Positions 20,937-28,400 of a stretch of DNA of 40,384 bases are shown one piece after another. A model generated the notes under the pieces. The model ran no database searches and was not told where the DNA came from. It worked only from the letters and a program-made list of their open reading frames with translations. The DNA is from a virus. The stretch is taken from positions 1-40,384 of the IMG/VR virus record IMGVR_UViG_3300043427_002471; one strand, 5' to 3'. Positions within the stretch are counted from its first letter, which is position 1, and each line of letters opens with the position of its first letter. Position numbers and translations under genes: made by a program.

Positions 20937-21121
20937 TGAATAAAGAAGAATATTTTGTTTACTTGGATGGTATCCGTGATAGCGGTATTGTCAACATGTT
21001 TGGTGCTGCACCATATTTGCAAGATGCATTTGGTCTGAGCCGATATGATGCCAAAGACATTCTATTGGAATGGATGGACACCTTTGCTGAACGCCAAAGG
21101 GCAAAAAGTGAGATTGCATAA
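20936..21121 (+). CDS. Conserved small phage protein
   Basis: The ATG at 20936 (or 20933) gives 61 aa: MNKEEYFVYLDGIRDSGIVN, then MFGAAPYLQDAFGLSRYDAK and DILLEWMDTF. I recognise the pattern YL..LR.SG..NMFGAAPYL...FG....A...L..WM from many phage genomes. It looks like a small winged or HTH-like helical domain, possibly DNA-binding. It shares bases with the genes on both sides. Confidence 0.75.
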   Translation: MNKEEYFVYLDGIRDSGIVNMFGAAPYLQDAFGLSRYDAKDILLEWMDTFAERQRAKSEIA

Positions 21122-21555
21122 TGCGTCTTTTTCTTGATACTGAATTTAATGGCTTTCAAGGCAAACTAATCTCTATGGCACTTGTGCCTGAAGATACATC
21201 GGCACCTGAGTTTTATAAAGAACTTGAGATTAAAGACCAGTTGCATCCTTGGGTGCGTGATAATGTTGTACCGCATTTGTTTTTACCACCTTGTAGTTTC
21301 TCTGAGTTTCAGAAAGAACTTGGTAACTATCTTTGGAAAATTGGTGAATGTACCATCATTGCCGATTGGCCAGATGACATTCGGTATTTTTGTGAATCGC
21401 TGATTACTGGTCCTGGTATGATGATGAAATTCGTGAACAATATCAAATTTGAATTGGACTTTGGCATTGATTATGATTCTCTGGTGCCACACAATGCATT
21501 GCATGATGCAAGGGCTATACGTGATTTTTATATGAGGCGAGAAAAGAGACTATGA
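21121..21555 (+). CDS. DEDD-type 3'-5' exonuclease
   Basis: The 144-aa protein starts MRLFLDTEFNGF, with the first two acidic ligands (D and E of DTEF). Next comes ADWPDDIRYFCE (third Asp), then VPHNALHDARAIRDFY (His and last Asp). That is the DEDDh pattern of RNase T/oligoribonuclease/Rv2179c-like exonucleases. At 144 aa it is a minimal single-domain enzyme. It could trim RNA, including mRNA decay products or tRNA/tmRNA ends, or single-stranded DNA. It overlaps the next gene by 4 bases. Confidence 0.85.
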   Translation: MRLFLDTEFNGFQGKLISMALVPEDTSAPEFYKELEIKDQLHPWVRDNVVPHLFLPPCSFSEFQKELGNYLWKIGECTIIADWPDDIRYFCESLITGPGMMMKFVNNIKFELDFGIDYDSLVPHNALHDARAIRDFYMRREKRL

Positions 21556-21836
21556 TAAAAGTTGTTATTAACGAAGATTTTGGTGGTTTTGGTTTGTCTG
21601 ATGAAGCCGAAGCACTATACAAAGAACGCAAAGGCATCACCGATCCAGATTGGTGGTATAGGGATATTGCACGTGATGATCCTGTTCTAATTCAAATTGT
21701 AGAAGATATGGGCACCAAGGCTGATGGCACCTTTGCAGCATTAAAAGTTGTGGAAGTTCCTGATGATGTGAATTGGTATATTGAAGAATATGATGGTCGC
21801 GAATGGGTAGCCGAACGTCACCGTACTTGGAGATAA
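21552..21836 (+). CDS. Conserved small phage protein
   Basis: The 94-aa protein reads EDFGGFGLSDEAEALYKERK, then RDIARDDPVLIQIVEDMG, KVVEVPDDVNWYIEEYDG and EWVAERHRTWR. This order of motifs (GFGLS.EA, RDDP.L..VVE.LG, VPDDV.W.IEEYDG.E.V.E.HR) recurs in many bacteria-infecting phages as an uncharacterised protein. It overlaps the exonuclease gene by 4 bases. The function is unknown. Confidence 0.8.
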   Translation: MIKVVINEDFGGFGLSDEAEALYKERKGITDPDWWYRDIARDDPVLIQIVEDMGTKADGTFAALKVVEVPDDVNWYIEEYDGREWVAERHRTWR

Positions 21837-21837
21837 A

Positions 21838-21981
21838 ATGGCAACCTTTAGTCTTTTCATTTCTATATTGTGTGCAGTTGTATCCAAACAGGCATTTGAA
21901 AACGGTCTAAATGGATCTGGTTGGATGAATTTGGTATTCTCTGCTGTAAATATGGCAGTCTTTCTTGATGCCACATTTTAA
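21838..21981 (+). CDS. Small membrane protein
   Basis: The ATG at 21838, one base after a stop, opens 47 codons to TAA at 21979-21981. The product MATFSLFISILCAVVSKQAF... has a hydrophobic first half and a second short hydrophobic stretch (MNLVFSAVNMAVFLDATF), so one or two membrane spans. It ends the operon; a promoter begins five bases later. Confidence 0.55.
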   Translation: MATFSLFISILCAVVSKQAFENGLNGSGWMNLVFSAVNMAVFLDATF

Positions 21982-21985
21982 CGGC

Positions 21986-22014
21986 TTGCCAAGACAAAAC
22001 AATTCCTATAGAAT
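21986..22014 (+). promoter_or_regulatory. Promoter for the 22043 gene pair
   Basis: TTGCCA (21986-21991), 17 bases, TAGAAT (22009-22014). The start would be near 22021, about 22 bases before the ATG. Confidence 0.65.
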
Positions 22015-22042
22015 CGCGGTGTAGCCCCTTTGAGAATATATT

Positions 22043-22174
22043 ATGAATGATAAACCCACCATCTTAGATAACATCCTATTCTTTGTATTGATTACATTGT
22101 TTGTTGTCTGTACAGTTGCATTAATCCAATCAGGCATTATTAGTTTATTTTCCCTTATTGGTTCATGTAAATGA
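22043..22174 (+). CDS. Small single-span membrane protein
   Basis: The ATG at 22043 opens 43 codons to TGA at 22172-22174. After a polar start (MNDKPTILDN) the rest is a hydrophobic span (ILFFVLITLFVVCTVALI) and a short second stretch. It overlaps the next small membrane gene by 4 bases (ATGA), so the two are coupled and may act together. The function is unknown. Confidence 0.55.
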   Translation: MNDKPTILDNILFFVLITLFVVCTVALIQSGIISLFSLIGSCK

Positions 22175-22293
22175 AAAATGATTTTGCCAATTTGATTGTG
22201 TTTATTGCATTTAAAACAATACAATATACCGCTTTATTTCTTGCTGTTATTGTTTTTATATACGGCATCGTTAATACTTTCTTCTTACAATAA
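22171..22293 (+). CDS. Small single-span membrane protein
   Basis: The ATG at 22171 opens 40 codons to TAA at 22291-22293. It starts MKNDFANLIVFIAFKTIQYT and ends with the span ALFLAVIVFIYGIVNTFFL. It pairs with the preceding gene. Holin or superinfection roles are possible for such pairs but cannot be shown here. Confidence 0.55.
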   Translation: MKNDFANLIVFIAFKTIQYTALFLAVIVFIYGIVNTFFLQ

Positions 22294-22326
22294 CACTACG
22301 GGTAAAAGTAAGACTTTTTACTGATA

Positions 22327-22354
22327 TTGCCTCTTGTCTTGGTTTTAGTATAAT
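22327..22354 (+). promoter_or_regulatory. Promoter for a nearly leaderless mRNA
   Basis: TTGCCT (22327-22332), 16 bases, TATAAT (22349-22354). The ATG at 22362 is only seven bases past the -10 box, so transcription should begin at or one base before the start codon. Confidence 0.7.
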
Positions 22355-22361
22355 CCAAAAC

Positions 22362-22583
22362 ATGAAAACGCACCGTACCTCTCTCCCCAACTACTTTCCA
22401 ACCCTCAATGCCGCCCTTGATGCGGAGGGTCTCTTGGACACTTGGGAGATGACATTCCCACCCATCGGATACGGTCAGACCTACTCCTACACCTACCAGG
22501 ATGGTTCCAGGCATGGTCGGTTTGTCTCCATCTACCGGGCAGAGGATGGTCGGTATGAGCGTCCAGTCCACTACAACCGATAA
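22362..22583 (+). CDS. Conserved small protein on a leaderless-type message
   Basis: The 73-aa protein reads LLDTWEMTFPPIGYGQTYSY, then DGSRHGRFVSIYRAEDGRYE and RPVHYNR, a pattern I recognise from other phage proteins of unknown function. There is no ribosome site. The promoter's -10 ends eight bases before the ATG, so the message is expected to be leaderless. GC content is higher than in neighbours. It is followed directly by a copy of the TTGACCGG element (CGATAATAGTTGACCGG), whose first TAA is its stop. Confidence 0.7.
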   Translation: MKTHRTSLPNYFPTLNAALDAEGLLDTWEMTFPPIGYGQTYSYTYQDGSRHGRFVSIYRAEDGRYERPVHYNR

Positions 22584-22586
22584 TAG

Positions 22587-22619
22587 TTGACCGGACAGAT
22601 GGAGTACTTTGGTAGTAGG
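22587..22619 (+). repeat. TTGACCGGA upstream element, copy f
   Basis: It reads TTGACCGGACAGATGGAGTA then CTTTGGTAGTAGG. TTGACC starts at 22587, 33 bases before the -35 box at 22620. The copy at 19467 is nearly identical. Confidence 0.7.
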
Positions 22620-22647
22620 TTGCCTTTCCATCTGGTTCTGGTATAAT
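22620..22647 (+). promoter_or_regulatory. Promoter for the AAA ATPase operon
   Basis: TTGCCT (22620-22625), 16 bases, TATAAT (22642-22647). A leader of about 30 bases with AAGGAG precedes the ATG at 22683. Confidence 0.75.
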
Positions 22648-22682
22648 TCTCTCATTGATTCAGTAACACAAGGAGTTCTTAT

Positions 22683-23525
22683 ATGCCACGTGGCGTCCCC
22701 AAAGCAGGTTTTCGTATGACCAAGAATCGTATCGCTTCTGGCGGTGTTCCTACCACCACCAGCGCACCTGTTGCCGCACCTGTAGAGTCCCGCTTCTCTA
22801 TCAATGAGCGCTTTGGTTTCGTTTCTGACATGGTCACCATGCTTGCACGTGGCGACCAGGCGTCCGTTGTTGTCACTGGTCCTGGTGGTCTTGGTAAGTC
22901 TTTCACCGTCACCAAGGCATTGGCTGACATTGGCATGACCGATGTTTCTCTGGTCGATGATTTTGCTGTTGGTTCTACTCTTAACACCAAAAAGTCTTTC
23001 CGTGTTATCAAAGGTTACTCTACACCTAAAGGCCTGTACCGTACCCTTTATGAGAATCGCGAAGGCGTGATTGTGTTTGATGATTGCGATTCGGTTCTCA
23101 AAGACCCTACCTCTCTTAACCTTCTTAAAGGTGCTCTTGATTCTTATTCGCGCCGTATTATCTCTTGGCGTGCTGATATGCGTGATGAAGAGCTGCCTAC
23201 GTCCTTTGAATTCAAAGGTCGCGTGGTGTTTATCTCTAACCTTTCTTCCACGCAGATTGATCAGGCGATTATCACCCGTTCTATGGCGGTTGACTTGACT
23301 ATGACAAATGATCAGAAGGTCGAGCGTATGCGCCACCTGTTGGACTCTGGTGAGTTTATGCCTGAGTTTGACATGGCACACAAGGTTGACGCAATGAATC
23401 TTATCGATTCTCTCAAGGATACTGTCAAAGAGCTGTCGCTTCGCACGCTCATTCAGGTAACAAAAATTCGCAAGAGTGCAGGTGCCAACTGGCGCAATCT
23501 TGCTGAGTACACCATCTGCGGTTAA
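22683..23525 (+). CDS. AAA-type ATPase
   Basis: The 280-aa protein has a basic N-terminal tail (MPRGVPKAGFRMTKNR), then an ATPase core. VVVTGPGGLGKSFTVTKA at about residues 62-79 is Walker A, GVIVFDDCDSVL at about 128-139 is Walker B, and VVFISNLSSTQID is a sensor-1-like strand. ITRSMAVDLTM would hold an arginine finger. The C-terminal helices (TVKELSLRTLIQVTKIRKSA) form the lid. It resembles phage ATPases of the clamp-loader/MoxR-like grade, possibly acting in replication or DNA remodelling. An HNH endonuclease gene follows after 14 bases. The long open frame on the opposite strand is a shadow. Confidence 0.85.
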   Translation: MPRGVPKAGFRMTKNRIASGGVPTTTSAPVAAPVESRFSINERFGFVSDMVTMLARGDQASVVVTGPGGLGKSFTVTKALADIGMTDVSLVDDFAVGSTLNTKKSFRVIKGYSTPKGLYRTLYENREGVIVFDDCDSVLKDPTSLNLLKGALDSYSRRIISWRADMRDEELPTSFEFKGRVVFISNLSSTQIDQAIITRSMAVDLTMTNDQKVERMRHLLDSGEFMPEFDMAHKVDAMNLIDSLKDTVKELSLRTLIQVTKIRKSAGANWRNLAEYTICG

Positions 23526-23539
23526 TTAAGGAGAATATT

Positions 23540-24016
23540 ATGGCTTCGAAAGTTCTTGTTAAGAAGGTAAAAGGTTTTGATGGTTATTTTGTCACCTCTG
23601 AAGGTGAGATCATTTCCAAAAAACGTGGTAAAGAAATTGTACTCAAGGCCACAAACACCAATGGGTATGATAAGATTGGTATGAAAAGTGATGATGGTAT
23701 AACCAAGACATTTCAGGTGCACCGTGTTGTCGCTCTTAACTTCTTGAAGAAACCAAAAGGTTGTGACATTGTAAACCACATTGATGGCAATAAGCTGAAC
23801 AACCGGTTGGCCAATCTGGAATGGACGACACGCAGCCAAAATGCTCAACACTATGAAAAGAAGATTAAACCGAAATATGTTGCTAATCGAAAAGAAAAGA
23901 AACATGATGATGTTGTGACTCGACTAAGTATTATTAAACATGCACAATCGGCCTGCACCAATAATCCACAATTGTTTAACTCTATTGTTACAGCTGCACT
24001 ACAAGGTTTGAGTTAA
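23540..24016 (+). CDS. HNH homing endonuclease (NUMOD4-type)
   Basis: The 158-aa protein starts with KGFDGYFVTSEGEIISKKRG, a NUMOD4-like domain. A DNA-interacting strand follows, then VHRVVALNFLKKPKGCDIVN, HIDGNKLNNRLANLEWTT and RSQNAQH. That is the HNH motif (VHR.VA..F.....D.VNHIDGNK.NN...NLEW.T..N). The C-terminus is helical. It is probably a free-standing mobile endonuclease that spreads into the neighbourhood of its target; the ATPase upstream is the obvious candidate target locus. It uses an AAGGAG ribosome site. Confidence 0.9.
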   Translation: MASKVLVKKVKGFDGYFVTSEGEIISKKRGKEIVLKATNTNGYDKIGMKSDDGITKTFQVHRVVALNFLKKPKGCDIVNHIDGNKLNNRLANLEWTTRSQNAQHYEKKIKPKYVANRKEKKHDDVVTRLSIIKHAQSACTNNPQLFNSIVTAALQGLS

Positions 24017-24017
24017 T

Positions 24018-24251
24018 ATGTTCAAATCACTATTACACAGTCGACCATATGCAACATTCGATGCACACAATAAACAACATCGAACGGAGTATTTTAAGTT
24101 CTTGCAAACAAACACTTGGTCAAATTGTCCCGTACAGTTTATGGTCGAGGCGCCGTACACCGAATTGCCGCATGAGATAAACAATAAATTGGTGCGATAC
24201 TATTTCAATAAAGAATTTATTAAAAAGGATAAGAAAAATGGAAATCTTTGA
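24018..24251 (+). CDS. Small hypothetical protein
   Basis: The 77-aa protein starts one base after the HNH stop. It is basic and aromatic (YATFDAHNKQHRTEYFKFLQ; NNKLVRYYFNKEFIKKDKKN). The pattern hints at nucleic-acid binding, but there is no recognised family. It overlaps the next gene by 14 bases. Confidence 0.65.
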   Translation: MFKSLLHSRPYATFDAHNKQHRTEYFKFLQTNTWSNCPVQFMVEAPYTELPHEINNKLVRYYFNKEFIKKDKKNGNL

Positions 24252-24714
24252 TGACGGTTCGGGCATGAGTGTCAACTATGAAAAGTTGATCAACTCAAGG
24301 GAGTATCTGGCGGTGACACGTAAACTTGCCAGCGATTTGATGAAGAAACCCTACATGACTGTAGAACAATTTATCAAAAGTCTTTCTAATGGTGACATTA
24401 GTCAACTGCTTGAAATGTCGGTAGATGATGACGATGAAGATGCCGATCCTTTTGATAGTATTGCTGAAACGGAAAAGAATTTGGGTGACCTTGTTCTAAT
24501 TGCAGAGATGTTGGCTGTTGCTGAGGGACTTCCAAATTCTGATAGTTATGACATGGTAAAAAACAGGGTTAGCCAATTGATTGCGTTTCTTGCAGTAGAA
24601 TCATTGGCAAGGAAGGGCCTAGTTAAATCTCACCCACACAATATGTCATTTGGTGAGGATATGGCGAAGAAAATTATTGCAGAAAGGATTGATGATGAGT
24701 CAGACGATTATTAA
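24238..24714 (+). CDS. Hypothetical helical protein
   Basis: The 158-aa protein has an acidic linker (SVDDDDEDADPFDSIAETEK) between two helical parts (EYLAVTRKLASDLMKKPYMT and DLVLIAEMLAVAEGLPNSDS). The C-terminal part contains KSHPHNMSFGEDMAKKIIAE. It reads like a small phage protein of the replication region. No family is recognised. It overlaps the neighbours on both sides. Confidence 0.65.
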   Translation: MEIFDDGSGMSVNYEKLINSREYLAVTRKLASDLMKKPYMTVEQFIKSLSNGDISQLLEMSVDDDDEDADPFDSIAETEKNLGDLVLIAEMLAVAEGLPNSDSYDMVKNRVSQLIAFLAVESLARKGLVKSHPHNMSFGEDMAKKIIAERIDDESDDY

Positions 24715-24946
24715 GAGTGATGTTAACAAGATGCTTTATGGCATTCTTGGCAATATGAATTCGGTCGAAAGTTGGTGGCACTCCGAGAATATCAACTTTA
24801 ATTTGTATACACCCGAAGATATCTACCATTCTGGTGACGCAGGACGTAAGCTCGTGTATGATCTTGTAAGTATTCACGTAAACAAAGATGTTGATCGTAC
24901 AGTGTTCCAACAAAATGTTAAAACATTTCTTAAAGGTAAGAAATGA
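24695..24946 (+). CDS. Hypothetical protein
   Basis: The ATG at 24695 (AGGA about ten bases before; ATG at 24692 is equivalent) gives 83 aa. The longer frame from 24650 would overlap the gene before extensively. The protein contains NSVESWWHSENINFNLYTPE and a helical C-terminus ending KTFLKGKK. It overlaps the next gene by 4 bases. No function is recognised. Confidence 0.65.
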   Translation: MSQTIIKSDVNKMLYGILGNMNSVESWWHSENINFNLYTPEDIYHSGDAGRKLVYDLVSIHVNKDVDRTVFQQNVKTFLKGKK

Positions 24947-25179
24947 ATCACAATGTGGAACATTTGATTGATCAGGCCATATTGGCATTAGAAGATTCAA
25001 ATCTGGATGCTAGTTGGCACTTCATGCGCCGAGCCAAGAATGTCGTGCATAGCATTGCCGCAACCGAGCGCGAGGCGTGTGCGAAGGTGTGCGAAAACAT
25101 CGGTGATTACGATGAAAACGTGGATGAGTATTACTCAGACATTTACGCCTCCGCCATCCGCGCAAGGGGTCAAGCGTGA
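24943..25179 (+). CDS. Small phage protein with EREACAKVCE motif
   Basis: The 78-aa protein is helical and ends TEREACAKVCENIGDYDENV ... YASAIRARGQA. The EREACAK.CE......A.AIRARGQ ending is one I recognise from very many small phage proteins of unknown function. Its stop overlaps the next start (GTGA). Confidence 0.75.
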   Translation: MNHNVEHLIDQAILALEDSNLDASWHFMRRAKNVVHSIAATEREACAKVCENIGDYDENVDEYYSDIYASAIRARGQA

Positions 25180-25346
25180 AATATGTTACGTATCTAATCT
25201 ATATTTTGCTGTTCGAAACACTGGTTCTTGGTGGCATCGGTTATGCGGTTTTCGTGTTGGATCACAGCGGATGGTGGATGTTACTTGCAGTTTTCTTGGC
25301 GTGTTCGGCATATTCACCATCAAAGTGGATACATGGTGAAAACTGA
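25176..25346 (+). CDS. Small membrane protein with GTG start
   Basis: The GTG at 25176 overlaps the previous stop and opens 56 codons to TGA at 25344-25346. The product has two hydrophobic spans (YVTYLIYILLFETLVLGGIG; WWMLLAVFLACSAYS) joined by a short loop. It is the last gene before the tail fibre. The function is unknown. Confidence 0.6.
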   Translation: MKYVTYLIYILLFETLVLGGIGYAVFVLDHSGWWMLLAVFLACSAYSPSKWIHGEN

Positions 25347-25368
25347 GTAAATTCGAGCCAGGTAATAA

Positions 25369-25376
25369 GATAAATA
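25369..25376 (+). promoter_or_regulatory. Late-promoter-like octamer upstream of the tail fibre
   Basis: GATAAATA differs by one base from the T4 late promoter core TATAAATA and lies about 70 bases before the tail-fibre ATG, in a 98-base gap without genes. The T4 connection is family knowledge; use here is inference. Confidence 0.35.
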
Positions 25377-25444
25377 TCTTGTAGACTATTTTTTATGTGA
25401 AAGTGAATCTGTATGAAATAAATGCCATGAAAAGGTAAATATAA

Positions 25445-28400
25445 ATGCCAACTAAAATTTCTGCCGACAACCTGCAATCATCATTACTTAATGTAATTGT
25501 TGCTGGTGGTGGCCCAAAAATAACAAGTATCGCAGTCGCAAACTCTTCTTATACCATTTTAGATGATACCGCTGTTGATACTGCCGGTGGTTACATTGTT
25601 ATAACGGGAACAGGTTTCGCCACTGGTTGTCAAGTTATTATTAACGATGTTGTTGCAACATCTACAACTTTCGTAAATTCAACAACTGTTCGGGCTCAGA
25701 TTGGACCGAGAGCTGCAGGAACATACAACGTTTACCTGACAAATCCAGATGGTGGCACCGCAATTCGTATTAGTGGTGTAACATACAGTGCTTTACCTGG
25801 CTGGGTTACTTCAAGTACATTGGCTCCAGGTGAATCAGACACATTCATTTCTTATAATTTAAACGCAACAGACGCAACATCTTATACGTTGCAGGTTGGA
25901 AGCACTTTACCACCAGGCATTACATTATCTGCGAACGGATACCTGGCCGGCACAGTTACAGGTATAACCGATAATACAGTTTATAGTTTCACAATTGTCG
26001 CAATTGATGCTGAAGCACAAGATTCACCAAGAACATTTAGTGTAACGATTTCAACAGGCGATCTATATATTAATTATGTGACAGCCTTGCTTTCCGGTGA
26101 TAATTTAACTGCAAACGCAAATACATTTCTCACTGATGCAAGCACGAACAATTTTACCGCGACACCCGTTAATGATACTAAGCCAAACAGATTTAGCCCA
26201 TTCACACCAGGATATTATAGTAACTTTTTTGATGGTAGTGGTGACAACCTTTTAACACCCTACAATGCGGCTTTAAATTTAACTGGTGATTTCACTATCG
26301 AATGTTGGTTCTGGGCAACTGCATATGGTGGAATGATATTAAACATGGGTGGTGGTAGTGGTATTGCTTGGGCTAGTTATGAACTTGTAAATAACACTGA
26401 TGGTATAAATTTTGCAGGTAGTTCAGCCAATTCTGGTTATGATATTGGTTCCGAATCTGGAGCAACAGGTAGAATTGGTACAATATTGTTAAATACATGG
26501 AATCATTTAGCAGTTACTAGAAGTGGTAACGTTTATCGCGGTTTTGTCAATGGTGTACAAGGTTACACTCAAACACTTGCATTGACGCCTTATAACACCT
26601 CAACAAGAGGCCTTTCAATTGGTGGAAACTATACGAACACATGGGGAAGTGGAACACCAACATCTAATGTAAGTGGATACATTTCAAACTTGCGTATTGT
26701 TAAAGGCACACCGATCTATACTGCCAACTTTACACCACCAACATCACCACTAACAGCAGTTACAAACACAAGTCTATTAACCTGTCGTAGTAATAGATTT
26801 AATGATGTTTCAACAAATAACATTGCATTAACAAGAACTGGTGATGTTTCGGTAAGATCATTCGATCCTTTTGTTCTTCCTAGTGAATACGAAAATCTTG
26901 GCAGTACATACTTTGACGGCAGTGGAGACTATGCATCAATACCAGACAACGTTGCATTGAGACCTGCAACCTCCGATTTCACCATAGAGTTTTGGGCTTA
27001 TCATAATTCTGTCGGTGGCAATCAAGTCTATGTTGGTAAGGGTGGTATCGGCACCGGCGCTTGGCTTGTAGAAAAAAACCAAATTCAAGCTTGGGGTTTT
27101 CAGGTGAGCGGCGGTAGTACAATACAAACAAGTCAGATTGCGGGTTCATATGTTGGTGTTTGGTTTCATATTGCAGTAACTCGCTCGGGATCTACACTGA
27201 GATTTTTCTTAGATGGTACGTTGATGGACACACGCACTGTCTCCACGGATCTTAGCAATGCTGCCGAACTTCAAATAGGTACTTCAACACAATTAAATTG
27301 GCCGTTTAATGGATGGATGTCTAATTTAAGAATTGTAAAAGGCACAGCACTTTACACCAGTGCATTTACGCCACCAACCACACCACTCACAGCAGTTACA
27401 AACACCACTTTATTAACATTCCAAAACAACCAGCCAATCAACAATAACGTATTTGTTGATAAGAGTTCTCATAACAACGTGGTGGCTCGTATTGGAAATC
27501 CAACACAAGGCACATTCAGCCCATATGGTGAAAATTGGAGTCATTATTTTCCTAGTTCTGGTACAGGTCTGTCTTTTACAAACACAAACAACCAAATTAC
27601 TTTTGGTACCGGCAATTTCACAATGGAATTCTGGGTTAATTTCGATAATCCCACATCTACTAACACTTACAATGTAGTATTGAGAAATTACAATACTGAC
27701 CCATTCACAACAGATTATTTTTATCTTGGTAAACATGCAAGCGCCACGGTTCCAGGAGCTATGTCTTTTTGGGTAGCAAATTTTGCTGGATCACTAATGC
27801 TTTCCGACCCGAGCTTACCTTCAGCTGGATGGAATCACTTCGCCATTGTTAGAAATGGAAATACATGGACAATGTACAGGAACGGCACCGCAGTTCATTC
27901 CGTAACTTCGTCAATAAGTATGGGAACAAGAAATAATAACCTTTGCCAAATTGGAGTTGAAATGGCAGGTTACTTATCAAATTTCCGTGTTGTAAGAGGT
28001 ACCGCAGTCTACACCGCCAATTTCACACCAAGCACCACACCACTATTACCAGCTGCAAATACAAGTTTGTTAACATGTAATGAATATAACTTTGCAGACT
28101 ATTCACCAAATAGATTTGCAATTACTAGGGTTGGTGATGTTGCTGTACAAAAATTAAGCCCATTTACAACAACTTTATTGTCAACACCGTATTATGGTAC
28201 GTATTTTGATGGTGCTGGGGATATATTAACTGTACCAAGTAATGCAGCGCTTGCATTTGGTACAGGAGATTTTACAATAGAAACATGGTACTACACTACA
28301 GTTACACCCACAAGTTCATTTGTGTGTTTGTATAATACTGGTAATAATAATTTTTTCTTGCAATTGCGAGATACCTCTTTTGGTATAGGTCAAGTAAATG

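Noticed and set aside
22296-23381. Open frame of 361 codons on the minus strand
   Set aside because: It lies opposite the AAA ATPase and its neighbours, whose Walker motifs prove the plus-strand gene. It crosses two plus-strand promoters and has no ribosome site; it is a shadow frame.
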